From Bacteroidota bacterium (lineage in GTDB: Bacteria; Bacteroidota; Bacteroidia; Bacteroidales; JAAUTT01), in contig JAIFLU010000036.1 in the NCBI GenBank assembly GCA_020048915.1, positions 1 through 33,051 of the forward strand: a stretch of 33,051 nt of DNA, given 5' to 3'. The position numbers and the translations under genes are program-made. Below are positions 1 to 8,229 of this stretch, in pieces. The notes under the pieces are model-generated. The model saw only the letters and a list, made by a program, of their open reading frames with translations. It ran no database searches and was not told the DNA's origin. Positions within the stretch are counted from its first letter, which is position 1; each line of letters opens with the position of its first letter.

Positions 1-92
1 ATATACAAAAACCGATAATATATTCTTTTCGAATAAATATCTGGAAGTAATAAAAATGCAGGGTTTTATGAATAATGATTAGGGGAATGAAA

Positions 93-1163
93 TTATTCGA
101 ACTTCAATTCGAAAGTATAGGCAATTTTTTGTAAATCAGTTATTACCTGTGGAATCAGAATAATCCCTTCTTGTTTTTTTCGAGCTTCACTTTCTCGTTC
201 CAAGTCTCCCGGGATTAGCACTTTTTCATGACCAATAGCAGGTTTTGCATTTCTAAATGCACTAATCCATTCGTCCATACTATCGTTAAACTCAGTTGCC
301 GGCCGAAAAGCATCTACCCGCATTGCACCAAAAAAATGACCTAAACCGTCACCAACAGATTTTTCTAATAATGGCAAGTAGGCCACCATTGGTGGAACAA
401 ATGGCCCAAAGTTGGCTCCTGATAACGCTCCTGAAAATATATCGACAATAGCACCTAAGCAATACCCTTTATGGCTGCCATGTTCGCGATCGCCTCCTAA
501 AGGTAACATGGTACCGCCTTTTTCCAGAATGGAGGAATCGTCAGTTGGATTCCCTTCCTTGTCCTGGGCAAATCCAAAACCAATTTTTTCTCCTTTTTTA
601 GCAGCAATAGTAAATTTTCCTCTATTAATGGGAGTTGTAGCAAAATCGGCCACAAAAGGAGGTTGAGTCTTAGCTGGGATGGCAACGGCAATTGGATTTG
701 TTCCCAGCATTCCTTCAGAAGAAAATGTTGGAGCAACCAACGGGCTGGCATTGGTCATAGTTATGCCAATCATGTTATGTTCCAAAGCCATCATGGCATA
801 ATAACCTGCTATTCCAAAATTGCAGGAGTTTTTTACTACAGTCCATCCAGTTCCAACTTTATTGGCTTTTTGGATGGCTAGTTCCATTGCATACTTTGCG
901 GGAATCATTCCCAAGGTGCTGTCTCCATCTACAACAGCTGTAGAAGGGGTTTCGTGAACAATTTTAATAGTTGGGTTTACATTAATTCTACCTGCTTTCC
1001 AAAGTTTATAATAATCGCCCAAACGAATAACCCCATGTGTTGAATGTCCCCTTAACTCGGCTGCAAGAAATACCTTGGCACTCTCGGAGGCATGAGCATA
1101 AGTAAATCCCATTTTAATTAGAACCTGGGTGGTAAACTCGAGCAAATATTGATAAGGGTACAT
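93..1163 (-). CDS. Ldh_2 family NAD(P)-dependent 2-hydroxyacid oxidoreductase (malate/L-lactate/ureidoglycolate dehydrogenase type)
   Basis: This 356-residue cytosolic protein has the usual length of the Ldh_2 family (COG2055), whose members reduce or oxidise 2-keto/2-hydroxy acids such as malate, sulfolactate, ureidoglycolate and diketogulonate. The N-terminal family motif is clear: L-R-G-H-S-T-H-G-V with H40 and H43. The cofactor region has M-L-G-T-N-P-I-A-V-A-I-P at 152-163. One oddity is the segment N-S-C-N-F-G-I-A-G-Y-Y near 112-122, where relatives usually read N-S-N-H-F/Y-G, so a normally conserved His is Asn115 here. The gene follows the SDR gene by 6 bases on the same strand, so the two are probably co-transcribed. 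The family call is firm; the substrate cannot be told from sequence. Confidence 0.9.
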   Translation of the reverse strand: MYPYQYLLEFTTQVLIKMGFTYAHASESAKVFLAAELRGHSTHGVIRLGDYYKLWKAGRINVNPTIKIVHETPSTAVVDGDSTLGMIPAKYAMELAIQKANKVGTGWTVVKNSCNFGIAGYYAMMALEHNMIGITMTNASPLVAPTFSSEGMLGTNPIAVAIPAKTQPPFVADFATTPINRGKFTIAAKKGEKIGFGFAQDKEGNPTDDSSILEKGGTMLPLGGDREHGSHKGYCLGAIVDIFSGALSGANFGPFVPPMVAYLPLLEKSVGDGLGHFFGAMRVDAFRPATEFNDSMDEWISAFRNAKPAIGHEKVLIPGDLERESEARKKQEGIILIPQVITDLQKIAYTFELKFE

Positions 1164-1169
1164 AAAATA

Positions 1170-1934
1170 TTATGCGTTGTTACGGTTTACCAAAGTAGCA
1201 CTTGCCTGTGCAGTTGGCATAATGAGCATATCATTTATATTTACATGGGCTGGACGTGAAACAGAATACCAAATTGCATCAGCAACATCTTCAGCCGAAA
1301 GAGGGGTAAATCCCTGATATACTTTATCGGCTCTTTCTTTATCGCCTTTAAAACGAACTAACGAAAACTCAGTTTCTACCATTCCGGGAGCTATACTTGT
1401 TACTTTAATATTATGATTTAATAAATCAGCCCTCATGCCTTTAGTTAAAGCATCTACTGCCGATTTAGTAGCACAGTACACATTTCCTTTTTCATAAACT
1501 TCCTTGCCAGCAATGGAAGTAATATTTACAATATGGCCGCTACCACGGGCTATCATAATCGGGATTATTTTATTGCTAATGTAAAGTAGCCCCTTAATAT
1601 TTGTATCGATCATGCGCTCCCAATCTTCAATTACTCCATCATTTATTGAATTGAGTCCTACTGATAATCCTGCATTGTTTACCAATACATCTATTTTTTT
1701 CCAGGTGTCAGATAGCGAATCAATTGCTTGAGATGTTTCTGTTTGGTTGCAAATGTCGAAATTTAAAAGGGTAACATCTGATTTGTATTTAATGCCCAGT
1801 TCGTTTTTTAATTCTTCCAGCTGTTTAATCCTTCTGCCGGTAATAATAATATTAAAATTGTTTTCGGCTAATTTTTGAGCTGTTGCTTTTCCTATCCCCG
1901 CGGTTGCTCCTGTTATTAATGCAATTTTTCTCAT
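1170..1934 (-). CDS. SDR family NAD(P)-dependent oxidoreductase, YdfG-like
   Basis: This is a 254-residue classical short-chain dehydrogenase. The Rossmann glycine motif T-G-A-T-A-G-I-G is at 8-15, N-N-A-G at 86-89, the catalytic Ser at S140, and the Y-x3-K pair at Y153 and K157. The arginines at the end of beta-2 (T-G-R-R, 32-35) suggest NADP(H) preference. Overall layout resembles YdfG, an NADP-dependent 3-hydroxy acid / L-allo-threonine dehydrogenase, but the substrate is inferred only. It is first in a two-gene unit with the Ldh_2 gene. A good TAnnTTTG -7 box lies 21 bases upstream of its start codon. All catalytic residues are present. Confidence 0.93.
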   Translation of the reverse strand: MRKIALITGATAGIGKATAQKLAENNFNIIITGRRIKQLEELKNELGIKYKSDVTLLNFDICNQTETSQAIDSLSDTWKKIDVLVNNAGLSVGLNSINDGVIEDWERMIDTNIKGLLYISNKIIPIMIARGSGHIVNITSIAGKEVYEKGNVYCATKSAVDALTKGMRADLLNHNIKVTSIAPGMVETEFSLVRFKGDKERADKVYQGFTPLSAEDVADAIWYSVSRPAHVNINDMLIMPTAQASATLVNRNNA

Positions 1935-1954
1935 AGTTGTGAAAATTAAGGGGA

Positions 1955-1962
1955 CAAAAGTA
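1955..1962 (-). promoter_or_regulatory. Predicted -7 promoter element for the SDR-Ldh_2 unit
   Basis: Read on the minus strand the sequence is TACTTTTG, an exact match to the Bacteroidota -7 consensus TAnnTTTG. It lies 21 bases before the SDR start, so transcription would begin about 14 bases upstream of the ATG. No clear TTTG -33 box is seen at the usual 19-21 base spacing, so the call rests on the -7 element alone. Confidence 0.45.
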
Positions 1963-2048
1963 AAGAAATTTCATTAACCATTCCTAAATAATTAAGTGGT
2001 CAGCTGACATTAGTTTTTTTATACCTTTACGCCTTCAAAAAAAAGGAT

Positions 2049-2750
2049 ATGCAAAAAACCGGAAAGAAAGCAATTGTGAAAGAGATGTTCGATGGAATTG
2101 CTCATCGGTACGATTTTCTTAATCACTTTTTGTCTTTAGGTATTGATAATTATTGGAGAAAGAAAGCGCTTCTGCATTTGAAATCTTTTAAAAATCCTTA
2201 TATTCTAGATGTTGCATCAGGAACTGGTGATTTTGCAATTGCTGCCCTAAAGTATAACCCTTCAAAAATTATTGGCATAGACCTTTCAATCGAAATGCTA
2301 AAAAAGGGTGATGAGAAACTCCTTAAAAAAGGCTTGGATAGAGTAATTCAGCTTCAACCGGGGGATTCGGAGAACCTTGCTTTCGAAAACGAAACATTCG
2401 ACGCTGTTACAGTTGCTTTTGGCGTTCGGAATTTTGAGAATTTAATTCAGGGCCTGAAAGAAATGAATCGCGTTTTGCGAAAAGGGGGCAGGGTTATCAT
2501 CCTAGAATTCTCCAAGCCTTCCAGTAAATTTTTTCGCTTGTTGTTCAATTTTTATTTTTTTTATATCCTTCCTTTAATTGGTAAACTCGTCTCAAGGCAT
2601 AGTAAAGCATATACGTATCTTCCTGAGTCGGTCGACACTTTTCCCTGTGGGAAGGATTTTTTAGCCATAATGAACCATTCGGGGTTTCGCTCCGTTTCGG
2701 CTCAACCTCTCACTTGGGGTATTGCAACAATTTATACCGGTGTGAAATAA
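2049..2750 (+). CDS. ubiE: Demethylmenaquinone methyltransferase (UbiE/MenG)
   Basis: This SAM-dependent C-methyltransferase of 233 residues catalyses the last step of menaquinone synthesis (and of ubiquinone in organisms that make it). Bacteroidota use menaquinone, so the menG role is the likely one. The family opening F-D-x-I-A-x-x-Y-D-F-L-N is at 14-25, followed by S-L-G-I-D-x-x-W-R-K. SAM motif I is L-D-V-A-S-G-T-G-D-F, and the signature V-A-F-G-V-R-N-F is complete. It is the first gene of an operon with porT (9-base gap) and the FAD protein. A weak -7-like TACCTTTA lies at 2022-2029. Confidence 0.95.
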   Translation: MQKTGKKAIVKEMFDGIAHRYDFLNHFLSLGIDNYWRKKALLHLKSFKNPYILDVASGTGDFAIAALKYNPSKIIGIDLSIEMLKKGDEKLLKKGLDRVIQLQPGDSENLAFENETFDAVTVAFGVRNFENLIQGLKEMNRVLRKGGRVIILEFSKPSSKFFRLLFNFYFFYILPLIGKLVSRHSKAYTYLPESVDTFPCGKDFLAIMNHSGFRSVSAQPLTWGIATIYTGVK

Positions 2751-2759
2751 AGAATAAAG

Positions 2760-3482
2760 ATGCACGTTTCAATAAATAAAAGAAAATTGCAACGCATTTT
2801 AATAGTATTGTTCGCTCTTTTATTCTGCCAGCAGGTTAATGCACAGAAACCTAAGGTGCTTAATGAGCCTAATCACGATGATAAAGCAATCCATTTTGGG
2901 TTTTGTATTGGGTTGAATACCATGGATTTTATCATTCAAAATTCTTACACCAGCTTTTTTAAGGATTCGCTTTTTGCCGATGTAAGTAAGGCTAATCCAG
3001 GGTTCCACATTCAAATAGTTTCAAACTACCGGTTATCCGAAAATTTAGACTTGCGCTTTTTGCCGGGAATATCTTTTGGACAACGCGATGTAAACTACTT
3101 TCGAAACAATGTGCTGGTAGACGAAAAACATAAATTGGAATCAAATTTTCTGGAATTTCCTTTTTTAGTAAAGTATAAGTCAAAACGACTAAATAATTTC
3201 AGGCCCTATGTCATTTCCGGAGCAAATTTTAGGGTTGATATGGCAAAAACATTTAGTGAGGATGATGAAGTTTACCTTGATTTAAAACGATTCGACCTTG
3301 CTTATGAATTAGGTGTGGGTATAGATTTTTACCTTCCCTATTTTAAATTTACTACCGAAATTAAGTATTCGTATGGCTTTTTTAATATGCTGGAGCGAAG
3401 AAATACCTCACATCCCGAATTTCAAAATGCAATTGATCGGCTTAACTCGTCTATCTTTATGTTTTCTTTTTATTTTGAATAA
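2760..3482 (+). CDS. porT: PorT-family outer membrane beta-barrel protein (type IX secretion)
   Basis: This 240-residue exported protein has a classic signal peptide: basic N terminus, hydrophobic core I-V-L-F-A-L-L-F-C, and a predicted cleavage after V-N-A near residue 28. The mature part alternates polar and aromatic residues as in an eight-strand-type OMP_b-brl_2 barrel and ends with F-S-F-Y-F-E, an aromatic outer-membrane terminus. Length and the position just after ubiE match PorT of Bacteroidota, an outer-membrane barrel needed for type IX secretion and gliding. The assignment leans on context and overall character because small barrels diverge quickly; a related PorT-like barrel of other function cannot be excluded. 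Confidence 0.75.
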   Translation: MHVSINKRKLQRILIVLFALLFCQQVNAQKPKVLNEPNHDDKAIHFGFCIGLNTMDFIIQNSYTSFFKDSLFADVSKANPGFHIQIVSNYRLSENLDLRFLPGISFGQRDVNYFRNNVLVDEKHKLESNFLEFPFLVKYKSKRLNNFRPYVISGANFRVDMAKTFSEDDEVYLDLKRFDLAYELGVGIDFYLPYFKFTTEIKYSYGFFNMLERRNTSHPEFQNAIDRLNSSIFMFSFYFE

Positions 3483-3496
3483 CAGAAATAAGTTTC

Positions 3497-5059
3497 ATGT
3501 CTGAAAAATTACAATTAACGGTATCTCCAGAAGAAGCTGCTTTTGAGGATCAGATAAAGAGAGCGGCTATCAGAAAGTTGAACTTGCCGGATGATGCAGA
3601 ATTAAATTTCAGAATTTCCCGCAAATCGGTTGATGCCCGTTCCCGCGATATAAAAATTAATCTTTGGTTGGATGTATTCCAGCCCGGAGAAGATATTTCG
3701 CAATGGAAAATGCATTTCCAATTTCGAGACGTTGCTAAAAGTCCGGAGGTATTTATTATTGGAACTGGCCCTGCCGGATTATTTGCAGCCATAAAATGTA
3801 TTGAACTTGGATTAAAACCAGTAATTTTTGAGCGAGGAAAGGATATTAGTGAGCGGAAGAAAGATATAGCTCAAATTTACAGACAACATCAGGTTCAAAA
3901 CGACTCGAATTATTGTTTTGGCGAGGGCGGTGCCGGTACATTTTCGGATGGAAAGCTTTATACCCGCTCAAATAAGCGGGGAGATGTTGACAGGATAATT
4001 CAACTATTATATTATCACGGTGCCAGTGATGATATTCTTTACGAAGCCCATCCTCATATTGGAACCGATAAGCTTCCGGAAGTTATTAAAGCAATACGAA
4101 AAACTATACTCGATTGTGGCGGCAATATCTCCTTTAGTAGCAAGCTAACCGATATTTTTATTGAAGGTTCTGAAATTTCTGGTATTGAAATTAATGGCAA
4201 CCAAAAGTACGATGTGAAAAGCCTTATTCTGGCAACGGGTCATTCTGCCAGGGATGTTTATTATTTATTAAATTCGAAGGGCATAAAAGTAGAGGCTAAG
4301 CCTTTTGCAATGGGCGTAAGGGTTGAACATCCCCAGCAGCTAATAGATAATATTCAGTACCACCGTTCGGTTAAAGATCCGTATTTGCCTGCGGCATCCT
4401 ATGCTTTGACTACACAGATTGATAACAGAGGCGTTTTTTCATTCTGTATGTGCCCTGGGGGATATATTGTACCATCGGCTACCGCTGCAAATGAAATTGT
4501 AGTAAATGGCATGTCCTCTTCGGCAAGGCATACACCTTATGCAAATTCAGGTATGGTGGTTGAGGTTCAGATGGAAGACCTTGCCAGATATTCGAATCAT
4601 GGTGATTTAGCAGGATTAGCATTTCAGGAGGAGCTTGAGCGAACAACCTTTACTAATGGTGGGAGAGGGCAAATTGCTCCGGCTCAGCGTTTGGCCGACT
4701 TTGTTAAAGGGAAACTGTCATCCTCTCTGCCTGAGAACTCTTATATACCAGGCTTGTTATCGTCGCCGATCCATTTCTGGCTGCCCGATAGTATATCCCT
4801 AAGATTAAGAAGTGCTTTTAAGGACTTTGATCGTAAAATGAAAGGATTTCATACAAATGATGCAATTGTAGTAGGATTAGAGTCCCGCTCATCTTCGCCG
4901 GTTCGTATTCCGCGGGATAGTGCTACTTTTCAACATATTCAAATAAAGGGACTTTTCCCATGCGGTGAGGGCGCCGGTTATGCTGGAGGAATTGTGTCGT
5001 CGGCTATGGATGGAGAAAATACCGCGGAAAAGGTCAAAATATATCTGGATACTATTTAA
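3497..5059 (+). CDS. NAD(P)/FAD-dependent oxidoreductase, COG2509-like
   Basis: This 520-residue flavoprotein has an N-terminal region of about 85 residues, rich in charged residues, followed by a dinucleotide-binding fold with G-T-G-P-A-G-L-F-A-A. A second family block, F-G-E-G-G-A-G-T-F-S-D-G-K-L, follows at about 140-155, and the C terminus has the FAD-closing block C-G-E-G-A-G-Y-A-G-G-I. This arrangement is typical of the uncharacterised COG2509 FAD-dependent dehydrogenases common in Bacteroidota and Firmicutes; no substrate is known. It is the third gene of the ubiE-porT operon (14-base gap). Its 3' end overlaps the convergent methyltransferase gene by 8 bases. Confidence 0.88.
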   Translation: MSEKLQLTVSPEEAAFEDQIKRAAIRKLNLPDDAELNFRISRKSVDARSRDIKINLWLDVFQPGEDISQWKMHFQFRDVAKSPEVFIIGTGPAGLFAAIKCIELGLKPVIFERGKDISERKKDIAQIYRQHQVQNDSNYCFGEGGAGTFSDGKLYTRSNKRGDVDRIIQLLYYHGASDDILYEAHPHIGTDKLPEVIKAIRKTILDCGGNISFSSKLTDIFIEGSEISGIEINGNQKYDVKSLILATGHSARDVYYLLNSKGIKVEAKPFAMGVRVEHPQQLIDNIQYHRSVKDPYLPAASYALTTQIDNRGVFSFCMCPGGYIVPSATAANEIVVNGMSSSARHTPYANSGMVVEVQMEDLARYSNHGDLAGLAFQEELERTTFTNGGRGQIAPAQRLADFVKGKLSSSLPENSYIPGLLSSPIHFWLPDSISLRLRSAFKDFDRKMKGFHTNDAIVVGLESRSSSPVRIPRDSATFQHIQIKGLFPCGEGAGYAGGIVSSAMDGENTAEKVKIYLDTI

Positions 5060-5834
5060 CTAGATTCCTTTTTAATTCCGAAAGTAAAATAGAGGTGGCT
5101 ATTGATACGTTTAGCGATTCACTTTGTTGTGTTGAATCCCCAAAGTTAGGAATTGAAATTTTATGCGATGCTAAATCAATCAATTCTTGCGACAAACCTT
5201 TCGATTCATTGCCCATCATTAATATGACCGGGTTTTGGAAAGAAAGTTTATAAATATTCTCTCCTCCCAAAACAGCAGCTAAGATCAACGTTTGTGGATT
5301 TTCTTTTCGAAAATCGACAAGTACAGGTTTAAGATCGGCATAAACTACCTGAACCCGAAAAATAGCTCCCATTGTAGCCTGAATAACTTTAGGATTAAAT
5401 ACATCAACAGTGTTTTTACTACATATAATTTGCTTAACACCAAACCAGTCTGCAGTTCGGATAATTGTCCCCAGGTTGCCGGGATCCTGAATATCGTCTA
5501 ATACTATTTGTGTGTCTTGGGTTTGAGGAATTTTGTCGCTGAAATAATAATTCGGAATAGTTGCAATTGCCAACACCCCTTGAGGACTTTTTTGGCTGGA
5601 AATCTTCTCCATATCTGAATCGATCACCTCTAAAACTTCAATATTGGTTTGATACGAAATGGATGAAGGGAAATCTACTGCATTTTTAGAAATTATAAGT
5701 GTTTGAATTTGAAAACCCGACAATAATAATTCTTTTACCATTTTTTCTCCTTCAACCACAAAACATTGGCTTTCTATGCGGCTTTTTTTGTAATCGAGCG
5801 ATTTGATAAATTTAATTTTATTTTTAGTTAGCAT
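5052..5834 (-). CDS. TrmH/SpoU family RNA 2'-O-ribose methyltransferase
   Basis: This is a 260-residue SPOUT-class enzyme that probably methylates a ribose 2'-OH in tRNA or rRNA. SpoU motif 1 is Q-D-P-G-N-L-G-T-I-I-R-T-A, motif 2 is M-M-G-N-E-S-K-G-L, and motif 3 is S-E-S-L-N-V-S-I-A-T. The N-terminal part (L-T-K-N-K-I-K-F-I-K-S-L) matches the substrate-binding domain of the family. I place the start at the ATG whose A is base 5834; an upstream in-frame start at 5876 would add 14 residues and overlap the predicted tamL promoter. It is divergent from tamL and convergent with the FAD gene. The target nucleotide is unknown. Confidence 0.9.
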   Translation of the reverse strand: MLTKNKIKFIKSLDYKKSRIESQCFVVEGEKMVKELLLSGFQIQTLIISKNAVDFPSSISYQTNIEVLEVIDSDMEKISSQKSPQGVLAIATIPNYYFSDKIPQTQDTQIVLDDIQDPGNLGTIIRTADWFGVKQIICSKNTVDVFNPKVIQATMGAIFRVQVVYADLKPVLVDFRKENPQTLILAAVLGGENIYKLSFQNPVILMMGNESKGLSQELIDLASHKISIPNFGDSTQQSESLNVSIATSILLSELKRNLVK

Positions 5835-5838
5835 GGTT

Positions 5839-5872
5839 TTTGTAAAAAGTTCGATTCCAATTGTTATTTTTG
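5839..5872 (+). promoter_or_regulatory. Predicted promoter for tamL
   Basis: A -33-like TTTG at 5839-5842 and an exact -7 box TATTTTTG at 5865-5872 are separated by 22 bases, slightly longer than the 19-21 usual in Bacteroidota. Transcription would start near 5879, about 25 bases before the TTG start codon of tamL, which supports that start. Confidence 0.5.
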
Positions 5873-5903
5873 TCAATCAGTTAAATGATTTCACTCCTAA
5901 ACT

Positions 5904-8228
5904 TTGATTAATTCCATTCGAAATAAGTTATATAGGATTATAAAGGTTAGTATATTACTTTCTCTTCTAATCACTTCTTGTAATCCTACTAAGTATGTTC
6001 CCGATGATAAATACCTTCTTAATTCAGTAAAAATACAGATAAAAGACAAATCAGTTAAAGAACAAGCATTAAAAAGTTATTTAAAACAAAAACCAAATAA
6101 AAAAATATTGGGTTGGTTTCGTTTTCACCTGGGTGTTTATAATTTATCCAACATTAAAAAGGAAAAGGGGTTTAATAAATTTCTCCGGGAGAAAATTGGC
6201 GAAAAGCCCGAAATTTATGACCCATATCTTAAAACAAAAACAGTTACTCAGTTTAGAATTTTCCTAAAAAACAAAGGATACTATAATCCGGTAATAAAGG
6301 ACTCTGTTAATTTTAATAAGAAAAAAGCGAACATAATTTATTACATCGAAGGAGGAAAACCTTATACAATCCGAAATATTAAATACGCCATTCAAGATAC
6401 GAATATTCTTAAGATCTGTATGGCCGATAGTGCAAACTCACTCCTTAAACGGGGGGAGCTGTTTGATATAGATTTTGTACTCCAGAATGATAGGGTTCGG
6501 CTTGAGCGACTTCTTCGAAATAACGGATATTATAACTTAAACAAGGAGTATATTTTTTATCCGGCCGATACATTTCTCAACCATCAGGTTGATTTATCCA
6601 TTGAGATTCAAAACCCGGTTTCGTTACCAATAAATAACACTTCGGTACAGCATAAACAATATAAGGTTCGACAAATAATAATTTCCGGGATGCTTGATCC
6701 TCAAGATATAAAAACCATCCGAACTACAAACGATACAATTGATACCGGTAAGGGGATATTGATAAAAGACATTAAAGTATTAAGAATCAATCCACGTTCT
6801 TTTATTCAATTTATTTATATTCAGCCAGGAAAACTCTATAGTGAAAATTCGGTGGAAGAAACATATACCCATGTTTCATCGCTAAACTTATTTAAAATGG
6901 TAGATATCAAATTTACTGAACTTAATACTCTGCCCGATACCAGTGACTTTCTTTGGCTAGACTGCAATATAAAACTTAGTCCATCTCCTTTGCAATCGTA
7001 TCAAACCGATTTGGTGGGGACAAATTCCTCAGGTAATATTGGGGGAGCCCTAAACCTTTCATATCAGCATATTAACCTTTTCAGAAATGCTGAAGTTTTA
7101 GATGTTAAAATTCAGGGAGCTGTTGAATCACTTAGGGAGAAAACAACAGCGGATATAAGCCGTACCACTGAAATAGGGATAGAAGCGAATATTAAATTCC
7201 CCAAATTTCTTATACCCGTTCGAAACGAGAATTTTATAAAGAAAAATAATCCTAAAACAAATCTGACATTAGCTTATAATTACCAACATCGCCCTGAGTA
7301 TAAGCGCACTGTTGCCAACGCCAGTTTTGGTTATGCCTGGAAAGAGACCCGCTTAAAAGAACATGTTTTTAAGCCACTCGAAGTTAATTACGTAGACATT
7401 TCAGATCCTTCCGATGATTTTAATAGTTATATTTCAGGAACCATACTGGAAAGTAGTTATCGGCCTCATTTAATAACATCAATTTCCTATTCTTATATTT
7501 TTAACAACCAGAATATTAAAAAGAACAGGAATTTCAGATATTTTCGGTTCAATACTGAATCTGCAGGTTTGGGATTGTCTGCATTTAATTCCTATCTTGA
7601 AAAGGCATCCGATTCTTTGCTGACTTACCATAAATTATTGGGAATTCAATATTCACAATATGTGAGATCAGATGTTGAGTTTAAATATTCAAAAATTATC
7701 AATTCTTATAGTAATTTAATGTATAGAGCTTTTGCCGGGCTTGCACTTCCTTATGGTAATGCAAGTGCTATTCCTTTTGAAAAGAGATATTTCTCGGGAG
7801 GTTCAAATGGGTTACGAGGATGGCAATTAATGGATCTGGGGCCGGGTTCTTATGCAGATACAAGCCAATCGCAAAGATATCCCAACAGTACTGGAGATGT
7901 TAAGCTGGAGCTCAATGTTGAGTATCGTTTTAAGTTATTTTGGATACTGGAAGGGGCATTATTTGTGGATGCTGGTAATATATGGGCAATAACTAAAGAA
8001 GATAACCGACCTGGAGCATTGTTTCAATGGGACAAATTCTATAAAGATATTGCAATTGATTCTGGAATTGGGCTTCGTTTTGATCTCGAATTTGTATTGT
8101 TCCGTACAGACCTTGGAATGAAAATGAGGGATCCGGGTCTCAATGCAGGTAACCGTTGGATTACAGGGACCCGAAAGTTGCAATGGAACGATTTTGCCTT
8201 TAATATTGGTATTGGGTATCCATTTTAA
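5904..8228 (+). CDS. tamL: TamL-like BamA/Omp85-family outer membrane lipoprotein
   Basis: This 774-residue Omp85 protein has a lipoprotein signal peptide: hydrophobic I-L-L-S-L-L-I-T-S-C with the lipidated Cys at residue 26. POTRA-like repeats occupy roughly 40-330. A C-terminal 16-strand-type barrel follows, containing the Omp85 loop signature S-G-G-S-N-G-L-R-G-W around 630-640 and ending G-I-G-Y-P-F. Lipidated BamA paralogues of this layout in Bacteroidota are called TamL and act with TamB in envelope biogenesis. The start is TTG: an in-frame stop lies just upstream (5898-5900) and no ATG occurs before the signal peptide. tamB is not adjacent. The next gene begins one base after the stop. 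Confidence 0.85.
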   Translation: MINSIRNKLYRIIKVSILLSLLITSCNPTKYVPDDKYLLNSVKIQIKDKSVKEQALKSYLKQKPNKKILGWFRFHLGVYNLSNIKKEKGFNKFLREKIGEKPEIYDPYLKTKTVTQFRIFLKNKGYYNPVIKDSVNFNKKKANIIYYIEGGKPYTIRNIKYAIQDTNILKICMADSANSLLKRGELFDIDFVLQNDRVRLERLLRNNGYYNLNKEYIFYPADTFLNHQVDLSIEIQNPVSLPINNTSVQHKQYKVRQIIISGMLDPQDIKTIRTTNDTIDTGKGILIKDIKVLRINPRSFIQFIYIQPGKLYSENSVEETYTHVSSLNLFKMVDIKFTELNTLPDTSDFLWLDCNIKLSPSPLQSYQTDLVGTNSSGNIGGALNLSYQHINLFRNAEVLDVKIQGAVESLREKTTADISRTTEIGIEANIKFPKFLIPVRNENFIKKNNPKTNLTLAYNYQHRPEYKRTVANASFGYAWKETRLKEHVFKPLEVNYVDISDPSDDFNSYISGTILESSYRPHLITSISYSYIFNNQNIKKNRNFRYFRFNTESAGLGLSAFNSYLEKASDSLLTYHKLLGIQYSQYVRSDVEFKYSKIINSYSNLMYRAFAGLALPYGNASAIPFEKRYFSGGSNGLRGWQLMDLGPGSYADTSQSQRYPNSTGDVKLELNVEYRFKLFWILEGALFVDAGNIWAITKEDNRPGALFQWDKFYKDIAIDSGIGLRFDLEFVLFRTDLGMKMRDPGLNAGNRWITGTRKLQWNDFAFNIGIGYPF

Positions 8229-8229
8229 T

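Noticed and set aside
5835..5876. Upstream start adding 14 residues to the SpoU methyltransferase
   Set aside because: The extension reads like non-conserved sequence and overlaps the predicted tamL promoter; the ATG at 5834 matches the family start.
8143..8229. Longer N terminus for the helix-hairpin-helix protein
   Set aside because: It would lie inside the tamL barrel coding region and lacks family similarity; the ATG at 8230 gives a normal membrane protein start.
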